This document shows, in pieces, positions 46,938 through 56,373 of a DNA stretch of 64,000 bases. Source of the stretch: Rhizobium sp. ZPR4 (GTDB lineage Bacteria; Pseudomonadota; Alphaproteobacteria; Rhizobiales; Rhizobiaceae); assembly GCF_040215725.1 (NCBI RefSeq), contig NZ_CP157967.1, forward strand, positions 1,240,001-1,304,000, read 5' to 3'. Each line of letters begins with the position of its first letter. The first letter of the stretch is position 1. The notes under the pieces were generated by a model, which was not told where the DNA came from, ran no database searches, and was given only the letters and a program-made list of their open reading frames with translations. The position numbers and the translations under genes are program-made.

Positions 46938-48092
46938 TTATCGCTTGTGGCCGGTGTCGAGATGGCGTTCCACGAACCCTGAATAGCGCGACATGCCAAA
47001 GCAGAACAGCCAAAAAACGAATCCAGCGAATACAAGACCCGTCACCGGCGTCACCGCGCTTGCCCAGGTGGCATCCGAGAAGTTCTGGCGGACGATGCCG
47101 AGCAGGTCGAACATGCCGATGATCGCCACGAGCGACGTGTCCTTGAACATGCCGATATAGGTATTGACGATGCCGGGAATGACCAGCTTGATCGCCTGCG
47201 GCAGAATGATCAGCCGCATCTTCTGCCAGTAGCCGAGGCCGAGCGAGTCGGCGCCTTCGAATTGACCCTTCGGTATTGCCTGCAGGCCGCCACGAATGAC
47301 TTCGGCCATATAGGCCGAGGTAAAGATCGCAACGCCGACGACGGCGCGCAGCAGCTTATCGACGGTCCAGCCCTGCGGCATGAAGAGCGGCAGCATGTAG
47401 CTGGCCATGAACAGCACCGTGATCAACGGCACGCCGCGGATGATTTCGATGAACGACACACAGAGCATGCGGACAACGGGCATCTTGGAGCGGCGGCCGA
47501 GTGCAAGCACGATGCCGAACGGGAAGGAGACTGCGATCGCAACGAAAGCGATCACCAGCGTCACGAGTAGGCCGCCCCATCTTTCCGTTTCGACGGTCTC
47601 AAGGCCGAAGCCCCCGTGGAGCAGGAAGAACGAAACAACCGGCAGCACGAAGAACGCGAGGATAGCGTTCAATCCCTTCCTGGGAACGGACGGTATCAGC
47701 AACGGGACGAAGCTGACGATCATCAGGATGCAGACGAGTATTGGTCGCCAGCGCTCGTCCGGCGGATAAAGGCCGAACATGAAGATGGCGAATTTCGCGC
47801 GGACGAAGGCCCAGCAGGCGGCGTTCCAGCCATCCGGCTGCGTTCCGCCTTGAACCGTGGTGGCGCAGAAGGTGCGGTCGGTTCCGCTCCAGACCGCATT
47901 TATAAACAGCCAGTCGACCAGGTGCGGGATCGTCCAGGCCAGGAAGGTGACGGCAAGCACGGTCAGGACAATGTCCTTCGGCGTTGCAAACAGGTTCTTT
48001 TTCAACCAATGCCACACGCCCCTTTCGCTGGCAGGTGCTGGCTGCGCCACCAGCAGTGTCTTGCTGACGAAGTGTTGATCAACGCTCGACAT
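46938..48092 (-). CDS. aapM: General L-amino acid ABC transporter, permease AapM
   Basis: A 384-residue inner-membrane permease with the HisMQ-type ABC permease domain in its C-terminal half and the coupling-loop motif [22 protein letters not shown]. The extended N-terminus with extra hydrophobic segments is characteristic of Aap permeases. It follows aapQ by 1 bp and precedes aapP by 18 bp. It pairs with AapQ as a heterodimeric channel. Confidence 0.94.
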   Translation of the reverse strand: MSSVDQHFVSKTLLVAQPAPASERGVWHWLKKNLFATPKDIVLTVLAVTFLAWTIPHLVDWLFINAVWSGTDRTFCATTVQGGTQPDGWNAACWAFVRAKFAIFMFGLYPPDERWRPILVCILMIVSFVPLLIPSVPRKGLNAILAFFVLPVVSFFLLHGGFGLETVETERWGGLLVTLVIAFVAIAVSFPFGIVLALGRRSKMPVVRMLCVSFIEIIRGVPLITVLFMASYMLPLFMPQGWTVDKLLRAVVGVAIFTSAYMAEVIRGGLQAIPKGQFEGADSLGLGYWQKMRLIILPQAIKLVIPGIVNTYIGMFKDTSLVAIIGMFDLLGIVRQNFSDATWASAVTPVTGLVFAGFVFWLFCFGMSRYSGFVERHLDTGHKR

Positions 48093-48093
48093 C

Positions 48094-49287
48094 TTATCTC
48101 TCCACCTGGGCCATCTTGGCGTTGAACCAGTTCATGAACAGCGACGTGACGATGCTCAGGGCGAGATAGATGATCATCCAGATGATGACGACTTCGACGG
48201 CTCGGCCGGATTGATTGAGGATCACGCCGCCGACGGCGACGAGATCGGCATAACCGATGGCGATGGCGAGAGATGAGTTCTTGATCAGATTGAGATACTG
48301 GCTGGTCAGCGGCGGAATGATGATGCGCATTGCCTGGGGTATGACGATCAGCCGGTTGATGGCCGATGCCCGCAGACCAAGTGCACCCGCTGCTTCCGAT
48401 TGACCCTTTGGCACGCCACGAATGCCGGCGCGGACGATCTCGGCAATGTAGGATGCGGTATAAAGGGAGAGGGCAAGCAGCAGTGCGAGGAATTCCGGCC
48501 CTATGACCGTGCCGCCGGTCAGGTTGAATTTGCCGGCAATGGGGTAGTCAAACGAAAGCGGCATGCCGGTCACCAGGAAGACCAGCAGCGGCAGGCCGAT
48601 CAGGATACCGATCGACACCCAGATCGTATGGAACTGCTGGCCGGTTGCCGCCTGACGTTTGTGCGCCCAGCGCGCCACGAAAAATACGGCGACTATGGCG
48701 ACCAGAAGAGCAATGCCGACTGCCCACATGCCCGCACCGAAGATCGGGCTGGGGAAGGCGAGGCCGCGATTGCTGAGATAGCTGGAGAATGGTAGATGCA
48801 CGGCATCGCGCGCCTGCGGCAGCAACACCAGAACACCGCTGTACCAGAAGAAGATGACGAGCAGGGGCGGGATGTTGCGGAAGATTTCGACATAGGCCTG
48901 GGAGAGCTTCGCAATCAGCCAATTATGCGAAAGTCTGCCGATGCCGATGACGAAGCCAACAACCGTCGCCGCAACAATGCCCACCACCGAAATCAGAAGT
49001 GTGTTGAGCACGCCGACGAGAAGGGCGGTGGCGTTGGTCGAATCGCTGGAATAGGGAATCAGCGCTTGTCCCAGGTTGAAGCCGGCACGTCCTTCGAGAA
49101 AACCAAAGCCGAACGAGCGGTTCAATGCGCGCAGGTTATCGATGGTGTTTGTGACGATAAACCAGCAGAGTCCCGCGAGAATGATGATAGTAAGCGCCTG
49201 GTAGAAGGCACCCCGAACTTTGGGGTCGTACAACGCCGCCGATAAGGCCGAGCGCTCGCCTTCAGGCGAGTTTACTGTAATTGCCAT
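48094..49287 (-). CDS. aapQ: General L-amino acid ABC transporter, permease AapQ
   Basis: A 397-residue HisMQ-type permease, partner of AapM. The coupling loop [22 protein letters not shown] is present, with about eight hydrophobic segments. The gap to aapJ (96 bp) contains a strong stem-loop (49336-49361). It ends 1 bp before the aapM start, indicating tight coupling. Confidence 0.94.
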   Translation of the reverse strand: MAITVNSPEGERSALSAALYDPKVRGAFYQALTIIILAGLCWFIVTNTIDNLRALNRSFGFGFLEGRAGFNLGQALIPYSSDSTNATALLVGVLNTLLISVVGIVAATVVGFVIGIGRLSHNWLIAKLSQAYVEIFRNIPPLLVIFFWYSGVLVLLPQARDAVHLPFSSYLSNRGLAFPSPIFGAGMWAVGIALLVAIVAVFFVARWAHKRQAATGQQFHTIWVSIGILIGLPLLVFLVTGMPLSFDYPIAGKFNLTGGTVIGPEFLALLLALSLYTASYIAEIVRAGIRGVPKGQSEAAGALGLRASAINRLIVIPQAMRIIIPPLTSQYLNLIKNSSLAIAIGYADLVAVGGVILNQSGRAVEVVIIWMIIYLALSIVTSLFMNWFNAKMAQVER

Positions 49288-49335
49288 ATAGAGTTTTTCC
49301 CCAATGTGCCTGTTTCAGGCTTGTTTTCTTGAGGG

Positions 49336-49361
49336 GAGAAAGGCGGATTGCCGCCTTTCTC
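49336..49361 (-). promoter_or_regulatory. Intercistronic stem-loop between aapJ and aapQ
   Basis: An 11-bp perfect stem GAGAAAGGCGG / CCGCCTTTCTC with a 4-nt loop, 23 bp after aapJ and before aapQ. Position and shape fit a stabiliser or partial terminator that keeps the binding-protein message more abundant than the permease messages. Confidence 0.5.
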
Positions 49362-49383
49362 TGGAAGTCTGGTCGTTTGCGAC

Positions 49384-50409
49384 TTATCGGACCGGAGGCG
49401 CGTACTGGATGCCGCCCTTGTTCCACAGGGCATTGAGGCCGCGAGCGATTTTCAGCGGGCTGCCTGCGCCGATGTTGCGGTCGAAGACTTCGCCGTAGTT
49501 ACCGACGCCCTTGATGATGTTGTAGGCCCAGTCATTGGTCAGGCCGAGGTCGGTGCCGATAGTGGAGCCCTGCTCGGCGCCGAGGAAGCGCTTGATGTCC
49601 GGGTTAGCCGAACCCTTCATCTCGTCGACGTTCTTCTGCGTGATGCCGAATTCTTCGGCATTGACCATCGCATAGGCCGTCCAGCTGACGATATTGAACC
49701 ACTGGTCATCACCCTGGCGAACGGCCGGGCCGAGCGGCTCCTTGGAGATGATTTCAGGCAGAACGACGTTGTCGTCCGGGTTCTTCAAGGTCAGGCGCAG
49801 AGCGTAGAGACCCGACTGGTCGGTGGTGTACACGTCGCAACGGCCGGAATCATAGGCCGTGTTGACTTCTTCGAGCTTGTCGAAGACCACCGGATTGTAC
49901 TGCAGGTTGTTGGTCTTGAAATAGTCTGCGAGGTTCAGCTCGGTCGTCGTGCCGGACTGGACGCAGATGGCGGCACCCGACAGTTCGAGCGCCGACTTCA
50001 CGTTCAGTTCCTTGCGGACCATGAAGCCCTGGCCGTCATAATAGGTGACGGGACGGAATTTGAGACCGAGCGCGGTGTCGCGGTTGATGGTCCAGGTGGT
50101 GTTACGGGAAAGCACATCGATTTCGCCGGACTGCAGCGCGGTGAAGCGGTCCTTAGCGCTGAGAGGCGTGTATTTCACCTTGGTCGGGTCGCCGAATACG
50201 GCGGAAGCGACAGCCTTGCAGAAGTCGATGTCGAAGCCGGCCCAGTTACCGGATGCGTCCGGCTGCGCGAAGCCGAGAAGGGCCGTATTCACGCCGCATT
50301 GAACGAAGCCCTTGGCCTTAACGTCGCTCAGCGTCGAGGCGGAAGCGCCCGACGCGGTGTAAGCCAATGCTGCGACTCCGAGGAATGCGGAGAGAGCAAA
50401 CTTTTTCAT
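49384..50409 (-). CDS. aapJ: General L-amino acid ABC transporter, periplasmic binding protein
   Basis: A 341-residue solute-binding protein of the polar amino acid family with a cleavable signal peptide (KKFALSAFLGVAALAYTASG). The family features GFVQCGVNTALLGFAQPD near the N-terminus and SGEIDVLSRNTTW are present. It captures a broad range of L-amino acids for AapQMP, described in Rhizobium leguminosarum. It heads the operon. The 373-bp region upstream carries a candidate promoter at 50512-50541 and nothing else I can name. Confidence 0.95.
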   Translation of the reverse strand: MKKFALSAFLGVAALAYTASGASASTLSDVKAKGFVQCGVNTALLGFAQPDASGNWAGFDIDFCKAVASAVFGDPTKVKYTPLSAKDRFTALQSGEIDVLSRNTTWTINRDTALGLKFRPVTYYDGQGFMVRKELNVKSALELSGAAICVQSGTTTELNLADYFKTNNLQYNPVVFDKLEEVNTAYDSGRCDVYTTDQSGLYALRLTLKNPDDNVVLPEIISKEPLGPAVRQGDDQWFNIVSWTAYAMVNAEEFGITQKNVDEMKGSANPDIKRFLGAEQGSTIGTDLGLTNDWAYNIIKGVGNYGEVFDRNIGAGSPLKIARGLNALWNKGGIQYAPPVR

Positions 50410-50511
50410 TTTCCCTACCTTTGTCTATTTGTTTTATAGTTAAAGTGTATCGCCTCCGAAGCAGGTTCCTGGAGAACCGTGTTCCTTCCCTTTCCCGGTG
50501 CGAGTGGCGCT

Positions 50512-50541
50512 ATCACAGTCGCAAATGGTGTAGCGGTCAAG
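50512..50541 (-). promoter_or_regulatory. Candidate sigma-70 promoter of aapJQMP
   Basis: On the minus strand CTTGACC, whose TTGACC hexamer is 50540-50535, then 17 bp, then TGTGAT (50517-50512), about 100 bp before the aapJ ATG. The -35 matches the rhizobial CTTGAC. I found no sigma-54 site in the remaining 373-bp gap to metC, which otherwise shows only AT-rich sequence. Confidence 0.4.
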
Positions 50542-50782
50542 AGATCGCCCCAATTATTGCGGATTTATTCGGCATTTTCGCCGCGCGCTGCCGAAAAATG
50601 GGCATTTGGCGTCAAAATGAGCGGCGTTTTGCCAAAAATCTGCGCGAAAATGCGGTTTCTGCTGCGATTTTCGTTGTTTTAGCCTTCGAATAATATGGCC
50701 CTATTGGAACGGTCGGGGTTGACCGGGGGAGGCTTGGTCGCCACAAATCCAGTTTCCCGCAGCGCCAAAGGCATATTCGGAC

Positions 50783-51970
50783 ATGAAAGACAAAGACACA
50801 TTCCTGCAGAACGCTGGTATCAACACGCGTTTGTCCCACATCGGCAATTCGCCATTCGACTTCCACGGCTTCGTCAATCCGCCGGTCGTCCATGCCTCGA
50901 CGGTGCTGTTTCCCAATGCGCGTGTAATGGAGACGCATGACCAGAAATACACCTATGGCACGCGCGGAACTCCCACCACGGATGCGCTGTGCGAGGCGAT
51001 GGATGCGCTGGAAGGGTCTGCTGGAACGGTCATCGTGCCGTCTGGGCTTGCGGCTGTCACCGTGCCGTTTCTTGCTTATTTGTCAGCCGGTGATCACGCG
51101 CTGATCGTCGATTCGGTCTATGGTCCCACGCGATTCTTCTGCGACACCATGCTGAAGCGCCTCGGCATCGAGGTCGAGTATTATGATCCGTTGGTCGGCG
51201 TCGGCATCGAGCAGATGATCAAGCCGAATACCAGGCTGGTCCATACCGAAGCGCCAGGCTCCAACACCTTCGAAATGCAGGATATTCCGGCGATCTCGGC
51301 TGCGGCTCACCGCCACGGCTGCGTCGTGACCATGGATAATACCTGGGCGACGCCGCTCTATTTCAAGCCGCTCGATCACGGTGTCGATGTTTCCATCCAT
51401 GCCGTGACGAAATATCCGGCCGGTCACTCCGATATTCTGATGGGGACCGTTTCGGCCAATGAAGCGCATTGGAAGCAGTTGATTGACGCGCATGGCCAGC
51501 TCGGCATCTGTGGCGCGCCCGATGACGCTTATCAGGTGCTGCGCGGTCTGCGTACCATGGGCGTGCGCCTGGAGCGGCATCAGGAGAGCGCGCTGGCGAT
51601 CGCCCAATGGCTTGAGGGCAGGGAGGAGGTCGCACGCGTGCTGCATCCGGCCCTGCCGAGCTTCCCGGGTCACGAGCTTTGGAAGCGCGACTTCAAGGGT
51701 GCAAGCGGCATCTTCTCCTTCGTTCTCGCCGTCGACGATCCGCACAAGTTCAAGGTGAAGGCGCATGCCTTCCTGGATGCCTTGCGTATCTTTGGTCTCG
51801 GCTATTCCTGGGGGGGCTTCGAAAGCCTGGCATTGCAGGTCAACCTCAACGACCGGCGCGTGACCAAGATCCCGACGGAGGGGCCGGTGATCCGCCTGCA
51901 GATCGGCCTGGAAGACGTCGCCGATCTCAAGGCGGATATCGAAAAGGGCTTTGCGGCGGCTACCGCATAA
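50783..51970 (+). CDS. metC: Cystathionine beta-lyase
   Basis: A 395-residue PLP enzyme of the Cys/Met-metabolism family that cleaves cystathionine to homocysteine. The PLP-lysine region AVTKYPAGHSDILMG contains Lys210. Other features are YGTRGTPTTDALCEAMDALE and YSWGGFESL near the end. It is transcribed divergently from aapJ. Its position together with hom and cysE in the window fits methionine synthesis, although those genes are not linked in an operon. A cystathionine gamma-synthase role is possible but less likely from the sequence. Confidence 0.9.
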   Translation: MKDKDTFLQNAGINTRLSHIGNSPFDFHGFVNPPVVHASTVLFPNARVMETHDQKYTYGTRGTPTTDALCEAMDALEGSAGTVIVPSGLAAVTVPFLAYLSAGDHALIVDSVYGPTRFFCDTMLKRLGIEVEYYDPLVGVGIEQMIKPNTRLVHTEAPGSNTFEMQDIPAISAAAHRHGCVVTMDNTWATPLYFKPLDHGVDVSIHAVTKYPAGHSDILMGTVSANEAHWKQLIDAHGQLGICGAPDDAYQVLRGLRTMGVRLERHQESALAIAQWLEGREEVARVLHPALPSFPGHELWKRDFKGASGIFSFVLAVDDPHKFKVKAHAFLDALRIFGLGYSWGGFESLALQVNLNDRRVTKIPTEGPVIRLQIGLEDVADLKADIEKGFAAATA

Positions 51971-51972
51971 TT

Positions 51973-52061
51973 CCTTAAATCGGGATCGATTTAAGGATAA
52001 AATTATGCAGCAGGTTTAAAGTGTTATAGCGCCGTGCGTCACATGTGACGCACGGCGCTAT
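51973..52061. repeat. Palindromic repeat element between metC and the flavin monooxygenase gene
   Basis: Two parts: a 9-bp inverted repeat CCTTAAATC / GATTTAAGG (51973-51981 and 51988-51996), and an uninterrupted 36-bp perfect palindrome (52026-52061, 18-bp arms beginning ATAGCGCCGTGCGTCACA). The intervening ATTATGCAGCAGGTTTAAAG resembles a short repeat I recall from rhizobial intergenic regions. It sits between converging genes and may act as a bidirectional terminator. Confidence 0.65.
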
Positions 52062-52074
52062 GGGGGACGCCTGA

Positions 52075-53238
52075 TCAGCCGACGGCGCTATAGCCGTAGA
52101 TCCAGTCCATGTCCGCCGCGAGGCTTTGCGGCGGACGCAGCGAGAGGACGAGATCCCGCGCCAGGCGGATGGGACCGCGGGCGTGATAGGCGAATTGATT
52201 GAAGGCGGCGCGCTGTCTTAGGCGCGCGATACGCGGCGCCCGATGCTTCTCATAGAGTTCGAATGCTTCGGCCGGCGAGCGTCCCGAAAGCATGCCGGCA
52301 AGCTCGAAAGCGTCCTCGATCGCCATGGCCGCGCCCTGAGCCGCAAAGGGCATCATCGCATGCGCGGCATCGCCGATCAGGATCGTATCGCTGCCATTAT
52401 GCCACCGGCCGTCCTTCATCTCGTAGAGTGGCCAAAAGCTCGCCTGCTCCTGGGCTTCGAGCATTTGCAGGATCGCCGTGTTCCAGCCGGAAAAACCCCG
52501 TAGCATCTGCTCGCGCTGCGCCTTGCTGCCGGTCGCCCCCCAATTGCGGCTGGCACTGCTGCCGGAGACGATGGCGACGATATTGAAGGCGGCATTTTCC
52601 CGGATGGGGTAGCAGACGAGATGGCTGGAGGGTCCGAGGAACGCTGTGACGCTCGCCTTGTCCAGCAGGGCCGGGGCCGCCGCCTCCGGAATGGAGAAGC
52701 GCCATGCAATATTCCCGGAGAAGAGCGGCGAGGGCGCGCCAGGCACCATTGCATGCGCCTTCGACCATACGCCGTCGGCCCCGATGACGAGATCGAATTC
52801 CCTTCCGGCGATCTCTTCCAGTGCCTGTTTGTTGTTGATATCGACGTGCCGGCCGAGATGCAGCGTGCATAAGGCATTGGCCGTCATCGCATTGAGGAGC
52901 GCCTTTTGCAGGGTGGCGCGATGCGCCGCGCCATAGGGTGCACCCCATCGCTCTCTGGCAAATTTTCCACAGGGAACGGATGCGACAGGCCGCAGCGACG
53001 AGCCGGATACGAGCCGGACTTCCTCTGGCTCCAGCCAGACCGATCTCAGCGCATAGAGCACGCCAAGCGTATCGAGGATGCGGGAAGCATTCGGCGAAAT
53101 CTGCAGGCCGGCGCCGACTTCGGTCAGCACCTCTGCCTGTTCGAAAATGTCGGAGGCAATGCCGTGTCTCGCGAGCGCCAGTGCCGCCGTCAATCCGGCT
53201 ATTCCGGCGCCGATGATTGCGGCTGCTTTGATCGGCAT
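52075..53238 (-). CDS. FAD-dependent aromatic monooxygenase-like protein
   Basis: A 387-residue class A flavoprotein monooxygenase of the salicylate/p-hydroxybenzoate hydroxylase group. The FAD-binding GAGIAGLTAALALARHGI motif is at residue 10, the DG motif VIGADGVWS near 150 and the GD motif LIGDAAHAMMPFAAQGAAMA near 285. The substrate is unknown; no aromatic degradation genes are adjacent. It lies downstream of a zinc-finger gene on the same strand (29 bp apart) and may share its transcript. Confidence 0.85.
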   Translation of the reverse strand: MPIKAAAIIGAGIAGLTAALALARHGIASDIFEQAEVLTEVGAGLQISPNASRILDTLGVLYALRSVWLEPEEVRLVSGSSLRPVASVPCGKFARERWGAPYGAAHRATLQKALLNAMTANALCTLHLGRHVDINNKQALEEIAGREFDLVIGADGVWSKAHAMVPGAPSPLFSGNIAWRFSIPEAAAPALLDKASVTAFLGPSSHLVCYPIRENAAFNIVAIVSGSSASRNWGATGSKAQREQMLRGFSGWNTAILQMLEAQEQASFWPLYEMKDGRWHNGSDTILIGDAAHAMMPFAAQGAAMAIEDAFELAGMLSGRSPAEAFELYEKHRAPRIARLRQRAAFNQFAYHARGPIRLARDLVLSLRPPQSLAADMDWIYGYSAVG

Positions 53239-53267
53239 TTTTTTATGTCCGATCGGACTCTAAGGCG

Positions 53268-53513
53268 TCACGCCGCCTTGAAGTGGAAGACGCAGCCGGC
53301 CGGGTTGGTCTGATCCGCCTTCAGCGACGGATTGTAGCGGTACAGCGTCGAGCAATAGGAGCAGACCTTTTCGCTCTCGTCACCGATATCGATGAAGATG
53401 TGCGGATGGTCGTACGGGACCGAGGCGCCGGTGCACATGAATTCCTTCACGCCGATTTCGATGACGCGATGTCCGCCGTCGTTCTGGAAATGGGGAATAT
53501 TGTGGCCGGCCAT
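53268..53513 (-). CDS. CHCC zinc-finger protein, NDUFS6-like
   Basis: An 81-residue protein of the zinc-finger CHCC family, homologous to the mitochondrial complex I subunit NDUFS6. The zinc ligands are Cys27, a His in YDHPHIFID and Cys51-x2-Cys54 in VCSYCSTLYRYN. ATG 53513 (MAGHNIPHFQ) is the family start; a longer frame upstream is antisense to the alpha/beta hydrolase gene. It is probably an accessory subunit of complex I. It is divergent from the hydrolase. Confidence 0.9.
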   Translation of the reverse strand: MAGHNIPHFQNDGGHRVIEIGVKEFMCTGASVPYDHPHIFIDIGDESEKVCSYCSTLYRYNPSLKADQTNPAGCVFHFKAA

Positions 53514-53714
53514 GATGATCTCCGAATGCGTCTTGCCGTGAGCGGCATGAATGTTGCGCCAGACTTGGTAGCCCCTCTTTATAATCCTTCTTCCCGATTG
53601 TGTAGTGCGAAAGTCCGGCTTGATGCAGAGATTTTCGCAAGCGTAGGGTTCATTTGATATCGCCGATAAAATATGGTCCGGCGCCAACAGGACCCAGTTT
53701 GCAAAGACGAAGCC

Positions 53715-54500
53715 ATGAATTTGAACGCTCCCCCGATGTCCCATTTTGTCAGAGACGGATTGAAGCTCGCCTTTTTCGATGAAGGCGATCCCAACGGGCC
53801 GCCGGTGCTGTTGATCCACGGCTTTGCCTCCACGGCGATTGCCAATTGGGTCAATCCCGGTTGGCTGAAGACACTTGGCGAAGCGGGCTATCGGGTGATT
53901 GCCATCGACAATCGCGGCCATGGCATGAGCGACAAGCTTTACGATGCGGATGTCTACCATCCATGGATCATGGCAGCGGATGCTGTGGCCCTCCTCGATC
54001 ATCTGGGCATATCCGAGACCCATGTCATGGGCTATTCCATGGGTGCGCGCGTTTCGACCTTCATGGCGATCGCGCATCCTGATCGCGTCCGCTCGCTGGT
54101 GCTGGGCGGCCTCGGTATCGGCATGGTCGAAGGCGTCGGCGATTGGGACCCGATTGCGGATGCGCTGGTCGCACCTTCGCTCGATGATGTCACCCATGCG
54201 CGCGGGCGCATGTTCCGCGCTTTTGCCGAGCAGACGAAAAGCGACCGGCAGGCGCTGGCCGCCTGTATCCAGGGCTCGCGCGATCTGGCTTCGCGGGAAG
54301 ATGTGGCGAAGATCGAAGTGCCGACGCTGATCGCCGTCGGCACCAAGGACGATATTGCCGGTTCCGGGCAGGATTTGGCGGCACTGATGCAGAATGCCGA
54401 AGTCATCGATATTCCGAACCGCGACCACATGCTCGCCGTCGGCGATAAGATCTTCAAGGCGGCGGTTCTGGAGTTTTATCAGCGTCTCGACAGGCGCTAG
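53715..54500 (+). CDS. Alpha/beta-fold hydrolase
   Basis: A 261-residue alpha/beta hydrolase. The oxyanion segment LLIHGFASTAIANWV is near residue 35, the nucleophile elbow GYSMGARVS contains Ser near 108, and the catalytic acid and His lie in the C-terminal part (RDHMLAVG). The substrate is unknown. ATG 53715 (MNLNAPPMSHFVRDG) is chosen over an in-frame upstream start at 53673. It converges with the enoyl-CoA hydratase gene, 8 bp between stops. Confidence 0.85.
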   Translation: MNLNAPPMSHFVRDGLKLAFFDEGDPNGPPVLLIHGFASTAIANWVNPGWLKTLGEAGYRVIAIDNRGHGMSDKLYDADVYHPWIMAADAVALLDHLGISETHVMGYSMGARVSTFMAIAHPDRVRSLVLGGLGIGMVEGVGDWDPIADALVAPSLDDVTHARGRMFRAFAEQTKSDRQALAACIQGSRDLASREDVAKIEVPTLIAVGTKDDIAGSGQDLAALMQNAEVIDIPNRDHMLAVGDKIFKAAVLEFYQRLDRR

Positions 54501-54508
54501 GTTTCAAG

Positions 54509-55309
54509 TCACTTACCGGTGAAGTGGGGCTTTCGCCGTTCGGCAAAGGCGGCGCGACCCTCCGCATAATCGGCGCTGTCGAAAGTCTCGGCGCCGATCA
54601 CTTCCGCTTCGCGCAGCAAGTCACCATCCTGCTCGATGACGGCGCGGATCGCGAGCTTCGAGGCATGCAGCGCAATAGGTGCATTGGCGGCAATCGCATG
54701 GGCGAGGGCGGATACTTCCTGATCGAACGCATCAGCCTCGATTTCCTCCAGAAGAAAGCCGGCCACAACCATCTTCTCGCTCGACATGGGAGCGCCGGTA
54801 AACAGGGTGACCTTGGCCATCTGCGGCCCGAGCGCATTGACGATATCCTGCACGGCGTCGGCGGGATAGGCGATACCGAGGCGAACGGCGGGTACGGAAA
54901 ACCGTGCGCCTCTTTCGGCGATGCGCAGATCACAGGCGGCAGCAAGCCCAAAACCGCCGCCATAGCAGATGCCGCGGATCGCGGCGATCGTCGGCACGCG
55001 GCAATGGCGAATTGCCTCGAAAGCCTGGCTGTTCAGCGCCTCATAGGCGACTGCCGTCTCCGAATTCTTGCGCACGACGGCGAATTCGCTGATGTCGGCG
55101 CCAGCCGAAAAATCCGCGCCGGCGCCGCGCAGAACGATCACATGCGCATGTGCTTCATCGGTCAGAATGCGCACTGCCTGCGGGATCGCACGCCACATTG
55201 CGGCGGTCACGGCGTTCTTTCTGTCGGGGTTGCTGATCGCGATCGTGCCTATGGCGTCGCTGCACGTCGCGCGAATGAGACCGCCGGCAAAATCATGCTC
55301 GAAATTCAT
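54509..55309 (-). CDS. Enoyl-CoA hydratase/isomerase family protein
   Basis: A 266-residue crotonase-superfamily protein. The oxyanion-hole motifs are present: RGAGADFSAGADISEF near residue 65 and ICYGGGFGLAAACDLRIAE near 113. It probably acts on short acyl-CoA in fatty acid or amino acid breakdown; the exact reaction is not predictable. ATG 55309 is chosen; ATG 55324 adds five residues and neither has a good ribosome site. It is divergent from cysE. Confidence 0.85.
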   Translation of the reverse strand: MNFEHDFAGGLIRATCSDAIGTIAISNPDRKNAVTAAMWRAIPQAVRILTDEAHAHVIVLRGAGADFSAGADISEFAVVRKNSETAVAYEALNSQAFEAIRHCRVPTIAAIRGICYGGGFGLAAACDLRIAERGARFSVPAVRLGIAYPADAVQDIVNALGPQMAKVTLFTGAPMSSEKMVVAGFLLEEIEADAFDQEVSALAHAIAANAPIALHASKLAIRAVIEQDGDLLREAEVIGAETFDSADYAEGRAAFAERRKPHFTGK

Positions 55310-55324
55310 GCGCGACCAACCCAT

Positions 55325-55354
55325 TTGTCTTGTGTGGCATTTATTCTATATAAT
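55325..55354 (+). promoter_or_regulatory. Candidate sigma-70 promoter of cysE
   Basis: TTGTCT (55325-55330), 18 bp, TATAAT (55349-55354), about 31 bp before the cysE ATG. The consensus -10 is unusually good for this genome. It overlaps the upstream part of the divergent enoyl-CoA hydratase gene. Confidence 0.5.
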
Positions 55355-55385
55355 GCACCCCTGACAGAAAATCGGGAGACCGCCA

Positions 55386-56249
55386 ATGGTCGCAGCAACG
55401 GATATTCGCCAGGTAGAAGGCTTGGGCGCAGTGAAGGTCATGGACCCGATCTGGGACAGCATGCGCGAGGAAGCACGCGCCGCTGCCGCGCAGGACCCAC
55501 TTCTTGCCGCTTTCCTCTATTCGACGATCATCAACCATCGCTCGCTGGAGGAATGCGTTATCTATCGCATCTGCGAGCGCCTCGACCATCCGGACCTGCA
55601 GGCCATCCTCCTGCGGCAGACCTTCGAGGAAATGCTGGCCGACTGGCCGGAATGGGGATCGATCCTTCGTGTCGATATCCAGGCCGTCTACGATCGCGAT
55701 CCAGCCTGCCTGAGGTTCCTGGAGCCCGTGCTCTATTTCAAGGGCTTCCATGCGCTGCAGACGCACCGCCTCGCGCACTGGCTCTATAATCGCGGCCGCC
55801 GCGATTTCGCGCTTTATCTGCAGAGCCGATCCTCCAGCGTCTTCCAGACCGACATCAATCCGGCGGCGCGTATCGGCAAGGGCATCTTCCTCGATCACGC
55901 GACCGGCCTTGTGGTGGGCGAAACGGCCGTGATCGGCGATAACGTCTCGATCCTGCATGGCGTCACGCTTGGCGGCACCGGCAAGGAAGGCAGCGACCGC
56001 CATCCGAAGATCGCGCACGGCGTCTTGATCGGTGCGGGGGCCAAGATCCTCGGCAATATCCAGATCGGCCATTGCTCGCGCATCGCCGCCGGCTCGGTGG
56101 TGCTGAAGGAAGTGCCCGCCAAGACGACCGTTGCAGGGGTGCCGGCCAAGGTGGTCGGAGAAGCAGGGTGTTCGGAACCGTCTCGCTCGATGGACCAGCT
56201 CTTGGCTGAACAATTGGTTGTGGATCAGATCATGGGCGCGGGAATCTAG
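55386..56249 (+). CDS. cysE: Serine O-acetyltransferase
   Basis: A 287-residue enzyme that makes O-acetylserine for cysteine synthesis. The N-terminal helical domain is followed by a left-handed beta-helix of hexapeptide repeats (DINPAARIGKGIFLDHATGL; then VIGDNVSILHGVTLGGTGK) with the catalytic His in that region. The C-terminal tail likely binds cysteine synthase. The ATG is 12 nt after ATCGGGAGACC. A candidate promoter with a consensus TATAAT lies just upstream. Confidence 0.95.
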   Translation: MVAATDIRQVEGLGAVKVMDPIWDSMREEARAAAAQDPLLAAFLYSTIINHRSLEECVIYRICERLDHPDLQAILLRQTFEEMLADWPEWGSILRVDIQAVYDRDPACLRFLEPVLYFKGFHALQTHRLAHWLYNRGRRDFALYLQSRSSSVFQTDINPAARIGKGIFLDHATGLVVGETAVIGDNVSILHGVTLGGTGKEGSDRHPKIAHGVLIGAGAKILGNIQIGHCSRIAAGSVVLKEVPAKTTVAGVPAKVVGEAGCSEPSRSMDQLLAEQLVVDQIMGAGI

Positions 56250-56373
56250 GAAAATCCAGACTGACTTTCGGAAGCTTGCGCTGTCGCTGGGGAGCTATGC
56301 GCGGTTCCGGTCTTTACACCGCCGCTTTTCCTATGCAAGAAGCGGCCAACCGAGATCCTCACGGAGAAGCATT

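Noticed and set aside
53514..54428. Upstream extension of the zinc-finger gene frame, giving 386 codons
   Set aside because: The extension is antisense to the alpha/beta hydrolase; the family starts at MAGHNIPHFQ (53513).
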